Source: Adineta vaga | Taxonomy: Eukaryota; Rotifera | DNA length: 64,000 nucleotides | NCBI GenBank assembly: GCA_021613535.1 | Contig: CP075493.1 | Span: forward strand, 11,346,001 to 11,410,000 | Direction of reading: 5' to 3' | Part shown: positions 56,131 to 64,000 of the stretch, piece by piece | How the letters are laid out: every line of letters starts with the position of its first letter | Numbering within the stretch: position 1 is the stretch's first letter | Translations under genes and position numbers: made by a program | The notes under the pieces: model-generated | The model's input: the letters and a program-made list of their open reading frames with translations, nothing else | Told to the model about the DNA's origin: nothing | Databases searched by the model: none

Positions 56131-56720
56131 TTCTACATCAACACCAAATAAATCGTATAAAACTATTCTAAGGTAAAAGAAATATTCTTCAGCTACTCCT
56201 AAGCATCGTGCAAATATACCTGAGTATAATGTTGATAGACTTTATTAACCTTTCTTTTTGTCTTTCTTATCTATATTTGATTTTATCTTATATCAAATAG
56301 ATTTAATCCAACATTGTAAGAAAGAAATCAGTTTTTCTAATACTAAGCATCATTACAACACGTTAGTGGAAATTATGTGCATTGATAGATACAAAAAATG
56401 TATATAACATAGTACTAACTGTTAGACGTGTTCAACTCACTGACGTCAAATAGAGAAACGCATATTTACATCAGTGATTAACTATGTTTTAAGCCAGGCT
56501 CTTTTTTTTCTATCATATGTTCATATTTTTTTATACAAAAATCTGTATGGTTATATTTATCAGTGTGTTAGCTTCTGAAAATCATATGAATAGAAGTAAC
56601 GGAAATTCTGATATGCATTATATGCTTGGAAAACAGATTCCATTCTGTTCATGGAAAAAGTATTTAATAAAAGAAAAATAGAAAGAAACATTCATTCTAT
56701 CAGTATCAAGCAAATCAACT
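56131..56720. promoter_or_regulatory. Divergent intergenic region
   Basis: It lies between the head-to-head starts of the beta-lactamase-fold gene (minus) and the large receptor gene (plus). No named element can be supported. Confidence 0.3.
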
Positions 56721-59700
56721 ATGCGACTGCTATATTTATTCACATTTATCATTTTATGCAAAGTATTCAATACACATTATTCTGTCTATCATTCAGATCA
56801 ATCGTTATCAACTAATTTTGGATTCGATTGTCTTTATGGTCATTTGACAGATAATGAAGAATACGAAGATATTCGTAGTGATACAACATATCATTTGATT
56901 TCTTATTGTAGAAGACCAATTGAACATGATGATGATGAAAATGAGAAAGAATCAATTCTTTCAACTGAAAACATATACAATAATATAACATTTACTGAAT
57001 TATATCAATATGGTGTAACAACTGAACAATTACTCAATTGGTCAGCACCAATTGATCTTGTTGAACAATATGCCATGAAAGATAATACAGATCGAATACA
57101 CATTTTTTACAATTGTTCATTGCCTTGGTTCGGTCCTAAATGTCAATATAAATTCGACAATAATGCATCCTTATCGTTTAATGAAATTCTTCGATTAAAT
57201 TTTCTTACACGAATAAGAATTACTAGCACCTTACCTGATTTCGATATTGATACATGTTATCCATTTTTAATCAATTGTTCTTATAAATTACCATTCATGT
57301 GTCTTGATTGGCGTGAAATTTGTGATGGCAAATATGATTGTATGAATGGAGAAGATGAACAAAACTGTCAAACAATGGAAATATTCGAATGTCCTGATAA
57401 TACTTATCGATGTCATTATGGTGGACAATGTATTCCATTGACATTTGTCCGAGATAAACATAGTCATATCGATTGTCTAGATGGTACTGATGAGACAGTA
57501 GTTATTGAACAAGAAAATGCCTTATTCGGAGCATTTTGTTATACAATTCCAACATTTCAATGTGAAGAACATATGAGTCGTTATCAATTTTCTTCTCAAT
57601 GCGGTGATGGATATTATTATCCATATCATTTGAGTACTCGAACGAAAATGAGTTGTGCTAATGGACGATTTTTAAAATTGAAATTGTCTCGAAATGATTC
57701 ATTTTCAAATATTTCAAAACAATCCTGGAAAGAATTATTAGAATCAACATTGATTTCCAATATGCACATTTGGTATCGAACATTAACGAATTCCAATTCA
57801 ATGTATACATTACTATCTTGTAAATCTACAAATAGAATATGTTTGTCAAATTGGTTTTTCAAAGTACAATTATTTAACACTCATCCTATGTTTCATTTCA
57901 TTTATTTATCAAATCGTTCATTTTCTGATTTCTATCATTATGTACAACCGAATTACATTTGTTTTTATCCGAAAGATTGCTTACAATTGGTTAAAGATGC
58001 GATCGATATTGGTTTAAATAATGGATTGATTTGTTATTATACGAATGATATTTCGGAAGAATCAATCACCAATGAAACACAAATACGAAAAGTTCTAGAT
58101 AAATTGTTTCTTCGTTGTGTAACAACAGGTATCGAACGAACATGTTCACATTCATCTCTTTTTCATTGTTCGATCTCATTGAAATGTATTTCTAAACATC
58201 GTCTCGTTGATGGCATTTCTGATTGTTATTATAATGAAGATGAACTATTCGATAGTTGTCAATTAAATGATTCACAACGATTTATTTGTTCATCTGAACC
58301 AAACAAATGTTTAGCACCCATTGCTTTATATAATCGAAAATATGAATGTCAAGGAAAAGAAGATGAAATGGATGAAATTCAACGAAATATTCTCAAAGGA
58401 TATGTACCTATTGGTCTTATATGTGATGGTGTGAAAGAACAGTTATTAGAACATGCTAATGATACCGATGAAACAGATTGCAAATATTGGCCATGTAATA
58501 ATCCTTATACACGATGCAATGGTGTTTCAACTTGTCTGGATGGTACTGATGAACTGAATTGTCCTCTACTAGAATACAGTATAAATACGGGTCAGTGTTC
58601 AAAACAAATTGTTACAAATCTATTTTGTGAACGGGCTATACATTCAATTGCAAACAAATTCGATAGTAAAATAGTTCATGTTACAAATAATACTGTCCTA
58701 GATTATGCGACAAATAAAAATCGTACGAAATGTTTCATAACACCGAAGTGCTACTCATTACCACAAATATGTCAATTCGACGTTTTAAATACATTATTCG
58801 ATCAACTTTGTCATCTACCTGAAGCGTTAGTCTGCTTGCTTGAGTTGTTCTATTGGAAACCAATACTTCGAACGAATATTTGTCATTTTAATTTGTACAC
58901 ATCTAGCAAAGACGATCAAGTACAATCGGCATTTACATCAACACAACTTGGCTACTTTCCAATAGTTTCATCTGCTTTATCTAACTCAAATAATTCCAAT
59001 ATGAAAACAACTACTAGCATTGAAACACTAACGAAAACATTTAAAAACTGGTATTGTAATCGTGGTATTCTTGTTTTTCACAAAAACAATCAAACAAAAA
59101 CATGTCTATGTCCACCCACTTATTTCGGTCATCGATGTCAATGGCAAAATCAACGTCTTAGTTTAACATTTCAATTTATCTATCAAACAAATACTTATAA
59201 TACAATTCTCATCTTTCAACTTATTATTATGCTTATTGATCAACAAAAACATATGACATCCTATCATGAACAAATTCTTTATATTCCCAAAGAAAATTGT
59301 GATACAAAATATAATATTTATTTACTTTATCCAACTAGACCAAAGAATCTTTCAATAAATTATACAATTCATATTGATATATTTGATAAAGTAACATTGA
59401 CTTATTATGGAAGTTGGTTTTTATCAATTCCATTTCTATTTTTACCCGTTAATCGAATTGCAACGCAAATATTTATTCCAGCTACACCTAAAATGATATC
59501 TAAATCATGTCCTTTAGTTTGTGGTCATCACGGTCAATGTGTTGAATATCTAAATCAGAATAATTCCTATTTTTGTCAATGTCATCAAGGATATTCAGGT
59601 TTACATTGTCATATTCCTCATCATTGTTCTTGTTCATCCGATTCATTATGTTTATCATCATCAATTTGTGTTTGTCCAGTAAATAAATTCGGTTCAAAAT

Positions 59701-61466
59701 GTTATTTAAATCATTCCATATGTCAACAATCAACTAATCCTTGTCAAAATCATGGATTTTGCGTACCTGTCGATGATCGAATGGGTTTAAAGAAATTCTT
59801 TTGCTTATGTCCCGATGGTTTCTCTGGAAGAACATGTGAACATCATCAGAATCGAATTGATATCAGATTTGATCCTAAGAAGATTACTATGACACCATTT
59901 ATATATGTACATTCTATCCGAGCATTAAAAAATGATAATCATCAATATACAACTATATTAAAAAAAGTTCATCCTGAACAAAATCTTCTTACAATTTATG
60001 TGAAATTTCCATTTCATTTGATTTTCATTGAATTATTTGATCATAAATTTTATTTAGCTGTTTTAAGAGAAAAATTTCTTGAATCCGAACATATTCAAGC
60101 AAATATTGTCTTTAATCAACGATGTTTTCATATTAGTGAATTAATGAATAAACTATTTCTTAATTATTCATTTCTTCATCGTGTAAAATATTATCCATTA
60201 TTATGTCAAGAAAATCTTCATCTCATGTGTTTCTATGATGAAAGACAAATGTGTACTTGTGATCGTTCTCGTTTTTCTAATTGTTTTACATTTAATATTC
60301 CATCCCTGTCATACGATTGTCAAGGAAGAAACATTTGTGAAAATAATGGTCTATGTTTACAAGATAATCCTGCATGTCCAACACAATCGATATGCGTTTG
60401 TCGACAATGTTTTTATGGAACGAAATGTCAATTTTCAATGAAAGGTTTTGTTTCATCACTTGATTATATTCTTGGCTATCATATTATACCAAATCGTTCA
60501 ATAAATCAACAATCATTTATTATTAAAATGACGCTTGTAATCACAACAATTATGTTTTGCCTTGGATTACTCAATGGTTTTCTATCGATTGTAACATATC
60601 GAATAAAAGAAATCAAATGTATTGGATGTGGATCATATTTGTTAGTTTCATCATGGAATTCTATGTTTTTAATCATAATGTTAGAAGTTAAATGTTGGCA
60701 TTTACTTTTATCCCAAATGTCCGTTCTAAATAATCGATCGTATTTGGAATTCACTTGTTTATCTTTAGATGTTATTCTTAATGTTCTCATTGCAACGAAT
60801 GATTGGTTTGGTGGATGTATTTCAATTGAACAAGTATTTAATACATTTAAAGGTGTAAATTTTAATCAAAATCGAAGTAAGAAACTAGCAAAACGAATTA
60901 TATTTGGAATATATATTTTAACAATTTTAACGAATATTCATGATCCTTTTTATCGTCAATTGATTGATGATATCGATATTGATGAACGACGAACATGGTG
61001 TATTGTTCAATATTCACCTACAATTGATACTTACAATACAATTGTTACGTTTTTTCATTTTCTTATGCCTTTGTCAATCAATTTCTTATCAACTTTCATC
61101 GTTATTTTCCTAATGGCACAATCTCGTTCAACAACACGATCACAAATAACATTCAATGCAAATTTACGTGAACAATTTCATCAACATAAACATAATTTAA
61201 TTGCAACATGTGCATTATTTTTCTTAGCTTTACCTCGTTTAATTATATCGTTTGTAAGTAGATGTATGAAATCATCACAAGATCCTTCATTATTTCTTAT
61301 TGGTTATCTTATTTCATTTATTCCATCGATGATGACATTCTTTGTTTTTATCATGTCAGCAGATGGATACAAAGAAGAATTCTATTCAAGTGTTCGACGA
61401 TTTTTTACAAGAATACATCGAATGAGAGTTGGAGTACTAGTTAATGTTATGAACTTCATGTTTTAG
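56721..61466 (+). CDS. Giant LDLa/EGF/7TM receptor, 1581 aa
   Basis: An intronless 4.7-kb frame. Residues 1-19 are a signal peptide. The ectodomain has LDL-receptor class A units with the calcium motif (CDGKYDCMNGEDEQNC ~205; CLDGTDE ~255 and ~607; a weaker one ~490), and EGF-type units ~780-800, ~930-966 (CGHHGQCV..CQCHQGYSGLHC), ~1005-1045 (CQNHGFCV..CPDGFSGRTC) and ~1205-1240. Many N-glycosylation sites occur. Residues ~1270-1560 carry seven hydrophobic helices of receptor type with a short basic tail. No clear GPS cleavage site is seen. The layout is an adhesion-like receptor with rhodopsin-type helices, probably sensing extracellular ligands or cell contact. The lack of introns over this length is notable. 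Confidence 0.8.
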   Translation: MRLLYLFTFIILCKVFNTHYSVYHSDQSLSTNFGFDCLYGHLTDNEEYEDIRSDTTYHLISYCRRPIEHDDDENEKESILSTENIYNNITFTELYQYGVTTEQLLNWSAPIDLVEQYAMKDNTDRIHIFYNCSLPWFGPKCQYKFDNNASLSFNEILRLNFLTRIRITSTLPDFDIDTCYPFLINCSYKLPFMCLDWREICDGKYDCMNGEDEQNCQTMEIFECPDNTYRCHYGGQCIPLTFVRDKHSHIDCLDGTDETVVIEQENALFGAFCYTIPTFQCEEHMSRYQFSSQCGDGYYYPYHLSTRTKMSCANGRFLKLKLSRNDSFSNISKQSWKELLESTLISNMHIWYRTLTNSNSMYTLLSCKSTNRICLSNWFFKVQLFNTHPMFHFIYLSNRSFSDFYHYVQPNYICFYPKDCLQLVKDAIDIGLNNGLICYYTNDISEESITNETQIRKVLDKLFLRCVTTGIERTCSHSSLFHCSISLKCISKHRLVDGISDCYYNEDELFDSCQLNDSQRFICSSEPNKCLAPIALYNRKYECQGKEDEMDEIQRNILKGYVPIGLICDGVKEQLLEHANDTDETDCKYWPCNNPYTRCNGVSTCLDGTDELNCPLLEYSINTGQCSKQIVTNLFCERAIHSIANKFDSKIVHVTNNTVLDYATNKNRTKCFITPKCYSLPQICQFDVLNTLFDQLCHLPEALVCLLELFYWKPILRTNICHFNLYTSSKDDQVQSAFTSTQLGYFPIVSSALSNSNNSNMKTTTSIETLTKTFKNWYCNRGILVFHKNNQTKTCLCPPTYFGHRCQWQNQRLSLTFQFIYQTNTYNTILIFQLIIMLIDQQKHMTSYHEQILYIPKENCDTKYNIYLLYPTRPKNLSINYTIHIDIFDKVTLTYYGSWFLSIPFLFLPVNRIATQIFIPATPKMISKSCPLVCGHHGQCVEYLNQNNSYFCQCHQGYSGLHCHIPHHCSCSSDSLCLSSSICVCPVNKFGSKCYLNHSICQQSTNPCQNHGFCVPVDDRMGLKKFFCLCPDGFSGRTCEHHQNRIDIRFDPKKITMTPFIYVHSIRALKNDNHQYTTILKKVHPEQNLLTIYVKFPFHLIFIELFDHKFYLAVLREKFLESEHIQANIVFNQRCFHISELMNKLFLNYSFLHRVKYYPLLCQENLHLMCFYDERQMCTCDRSRFSNCFTFNIPSLSYDCQGRNICENNGLCLQDNPACPTQSICVCRQCFYGTKCQFSMKGFVSSLDYILGYHIIPNRSINQQSFIIKMTLVITTIMFCLGLLNGFLSIVTYRIKEIKCIGCGSYLLVSSWNSMFLIIMLEVKCWHLLLSQMSVLNNRSYLEFTCLSLDVILNVLIATNDWFGGCISIEQVFNTFKGVNFNQNRSKKLAKRIIFGIYILTILTNIHDPFYRQLIDDIDIDERRTWCIVQYSPTIDTYNTIVTFFHFLMPLSINFLSTFIVIFLMAQSRSTTRSQITFNANLREQFHQHKHNLIATCALFFLALPRLIISFVSRCMKSSQDPSLFLIGYLISFIPSMMTFFVFIMSADGYKEEFYSSVRRFFTRIHRMRVGVLVNVMNFMF

Positions 61467-61614
61467 CTTGCTTTCAGCCCTAAATATTTAAAGCTTACTG
61501 TCTTATTTTCTTTTTATTGAATTTAAAATAAATTTCTATATTAACGGGTGGTGTGAATGGAGATGGGGATGACCAAGTTCTGAAAACATGCACTCACATC
61601 CCCAAGAATTTATT

Positions 61615-61940
61615 ATCGTTGTTATTATCGTTCACGTCAAGTATATGAATGGCAAAAACATCGAAAGATGACTATTCAAATTTTATCAATAACATTTCTT
61701 TTCGTAATCTTTTATATTCCAAGTGTATTTATCGTTTTAGCTCAACTATGTAACATATCACTTGGTGATACTTTCAATTTTCAAATGATGATGATCTTTC
61801 TCTCCTGTGATTCAATATTTCCTTTACCGATCATATGTGCTTGTTCATTACCTAAATTAGATAAAAATAATCAAATATAAATTTAAGTGGTTACAGCGAC
61901 GGCAACAACAAACTCTTGTTTCTCAATTAAGAGCAATGAC
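61615..61940 (+). pseudogene. 3' fragment of a rhodopsin-like receptor
   Basis: A frame from about 61630 (RSRQVYEWQKHRKMTIQIL) through stop TAA near 61878 encodes what should be helix 6 (ILSITFLFVIFYIPSVFIVLA) and helix 7 (FNFQMMMIFLSCDSIFPLPIICACSLP) of a short-loop rotifer receptor. The WQKHRKMTIQIL motif corresponds to WRKQRRMIIQLL in the receptor at 16419-17345. Helices 1-5 are missing and the DNA before it (61467-61600) is not coding. It is a truncated relic directly after the giant receptor gene. Confidence 0.6.
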
Positions 61941-62635
61941 ATAAATGAAAAGTGAAAGACAAAATGCAACGATTCCTATAAAAAAACTAATTATAATGAA
62001 TATTATATATATATATATCTATTGATGTTCTTTGAATAAATTTTTGCGTACTGTATTCTCATGAATGTTTTTAGAATTGATTATTGTTCCGTCTTTGAAA
62101 ATAAAATAATCAAGATTAAAATTTTCTCTTAAGATTTTATTAGAGAGATTCAGACGGTAGTCTAATAAGTGAGGTAGATATAGTAACGGTGGAAGAAAAG
62201 AACAAAGTATGGTACGTAGTAGGAAATAAAATCATAAAAGTATGTGTTTGCCTACATGAAAAACAAACAATATTTTCGGAGCGTTGTCGACGTTATTTTT
62301 GAAGCTTTATATTTTTTGACTAGTCTGTTTTTCATCTATGAGAGAAACAGCAAAATTTCTCCGCATTTTTTGGTTATAAATTCATCATAAAAGTAAGTTT
62401 TTTTCCTTATAAAAATCTTTCATCAGATCAACGCACGTATCGGAGAGGCCGCAAATTATTTGAAAAAGAGAAAGAAATTATTCGAATAATGGTTATTTTA
62501 TCAGTTTTTCTGTTGATATATTATATTTGGACGAATAAGAGAGAGAGAGTTAGATACTTTTCGTTCATCGTTCAACTTAGTATTATATCATCAAGAACGA
62601 AAAAAGTGTATACATCTGTATTTTAATGTTTTCAG
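61941..62635. other. Intergenic
   Basis: Contains a (TA)n run near 62005-62018 and AT-rich DNA. It is the promoter side of the next gene. Nothing else is supported. Confidence 0.3.
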
Positions 62636-63267
62636 ATGCCAGTAAAACAACTTATACTTTGTGTTATAACAATAGTCTGTGCGGTGCTAATATATAAACT
62701 TTCACGATCAAATCGTATGCAGATTGATTTTCCTGTGAATGAGAAAGAATGCCAGAGAGTACGCGAATTAGTTCAAAACAAACGGATTCATTTAACTATG
62801 GAAGAGCGCTCTACAACGTTCGAAAGTATTGAGAATGCAAATTTTAGTGATTATGTAAAAGTACTTCTCGATCAGCATAAAAATTCCGATAAATCAATAC
62901 AAGATTTTATTGCTCGAATTCCTTTCACTGAACACAGTCAATTTCTTTTCCATGGATAGTCACTGGATGGCGAAATTCTTATTCACTTACTCTTATTGCA
63001 CACAAGAAATACGATGGTCATCATAAGATTCTCATCTCCAAATTATCAAGAGAGCTTACCATATCGATCTGGATGAAAATATTTTCACCTCTGAAATCGC
63101 TGTTTGGTATGACAACGAGTGAACATGAACAAATAGACGAAATTCTTGCAGGCAAATTTAGTGAACAAAACAAACAAATGTTAGAAAACATGATGTTATA
63201 TGTAATTGCTGGACATATCAATACTCATTTTGCTAATGATATTCAAATCAATTTTGTTAATAAGTAG
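62636..63267 (+). pseudogene. Single-TM protein of unknown function with one frameshift
   Basis: From ATG 62636 the frame has an N-terminal membrane anchor (LILCVITIVCAVLIYKL), a charged helical region (ECQRVRELVQNKRIHLTMEE) and runs to a stop at 62957. A one-base shift in the TTTCTTTTCC stretch near 62950 continues the protein in another frame (PWIVTGWRNSYSLTLIAHKK ... ) to TAG at 63265, about 210 residues in total. The second half reads well (YVIAGHINTHFANDIQINF). No family is recognised. The shift lies in a short T run, so a sequencing error or a recent mutation are both possible. Confidence 0.5.
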
Positions 63268-64000
63268 AAATCTCTAACCTGAACTTATTATTATTATTAT
63301 TATTATTATATTACTACTGATTGAATGATTGATTTCGAAATTTAGTTTACAAATATATTTTATCATTGTTGTTATCTTTGAAAAATGTCTGAAATAAAAG
63401 CTCTATAATCTCTTGTTCTAAGTCAGAAGAATTCATTTTGAAAAGTTTGTAAATATCCAAATGATGTTACTATTGGATGAATTAAACTTTGAAAATCTTT
63501 TTTTTACATATAGTAAAGAAGTGAGTGTGAAGATGGGTCAGAATGTCTCTTTTCTTTACTCATACCTACGCCCATCATTTTTTATTTAAATATACTCTCA
63601 GTATAAGATATCTTGAATTGTCTTCAACAATACAAATAGGTGATATAATCAGTTTTAACAAACAAATAAGAGCAACATGCCCAGAATGGTCCATAAATAT
63701 CGACGCGAGAGGCTACTAAAATATTTTGAATGAAATCTTTCGTATAAGTTTTTAGTAGACTTCAATAAATGTCTTGTACAATAAAATGATGAAGAAATGG
63801 ATTTACTAGAATTCATTATAGTCAAATGTGCGAAACTCCATAAAGAGTCATTCCCATTTAATGTCACTGTGTTTTACTAGAAATTAACCATTTTTGCCTT
63901 TCTTTAATACGAAACACATCGGACATGGTGATTGCATTAAAAATTCACTTCTTTCTTTTTCTATTTATAATTAAAGTAAAAACAATGAAATCTTCACTAG
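63268..64000. other. Intergenic to the right edge, with an (ATT)n microsatellite
   Basis: A TTA trinucleotide run covers about 63285-63309. The minus-strand frame at 63655-63867 has no recognisable features. No other gene is supported before the window ends. Confidence 0.4.

Noticed and set aside
1-64000. CRISPR arrays, rRNA, tRNA or bdelloid telomere repeats
   Set aside because: No regularly spaced repeats, rRNA-like blocks, convincing cloverleaf or telomeric tandem repeat was found by eye; a tRNA scan would be needed to exclude tRNAs.

Overview
The window looks like nuclear DNA of a bdelloid rotifer (an Adineta/Rotaria-type genome). The DNA is AT-rich and genes are packed on both strands. 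Introns are tiny: most of those I could place by GT..AG and matching reading phase are 45-68 bp. The gene content is typical of this group: an ADP-ribosyltransferase fused to many tetratricopeptide repeats, membrane proteins with Thr-rich linkers ahead of kelch or FG-GAP repeats, expanded rhodopsin-like receptors, and genes of bacterial character. All intron-exon models below were made by hand from the sequence, with no transcript data and no database search.

Layout. 1-8.4 kb: an unrecognised partial gene, an exostosin-like glycosyltransferase, the large ART-TPR protein (all minus) and a bacterial-looking EEP-family phosphoesterase (plus). 9-17.3 kb: a Gly/Trp-rich mini-protein, a GH39 glycosidase with an in-frame stop, an Mx/dynamin-like GTPase with two frameshifts, an intact serpin and a 7TM receptor. 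17.6-27.1 kb: a PLDc_N-type mini membrane protein, a decayed stretch, an FG-GAP remnant, a secreted VWD/mucin-like gene with a broken neighbouring copy, and a pair of duplicated small genes that surround them. 27.5-36.3 kb: a bacterial-type LRR kinase, a polyamine-oxidase-like flavoenzyme, a RING/TRAF-type protein, a short TIR transposon and an otopetrin-like channel. 37-47.5 kb: a heavily broken NACHT gene, a retroelement-like island, a TM-kelch protein and a TM-MORN protein. 48.8-64 kb: small unknown genes, a DED-TM-lectin-like receptor candidate, a defensin-like peptide, an E2 enzyme, a secreted beta-lactamase-fold protein, a 1581-residue LDLa/EGF/7TM receptor followed by a GPCR relic, and a frameshifted unknown gene.

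How the genes relate. No operon-like unit is visible; each gene has its own promoter. Many products are of immune, surface or extracellular type: the Mx-like GTPase, NACHT, serpin, defensin-like peptide, DED receptor, RING/TRAF, VWD/mucin, LDLa/EGF 7TM and kelch/MORN ectodomains. Damaged and intact genes are mixed, as expected for an accessory or perhaps subtelomeric bdelloid region. Several lesions are single-base changes, some in homopolymers, so assembly error must be considered for those. The 28-bp duplication and several stops in the NACHT gene are harder to explain that way.
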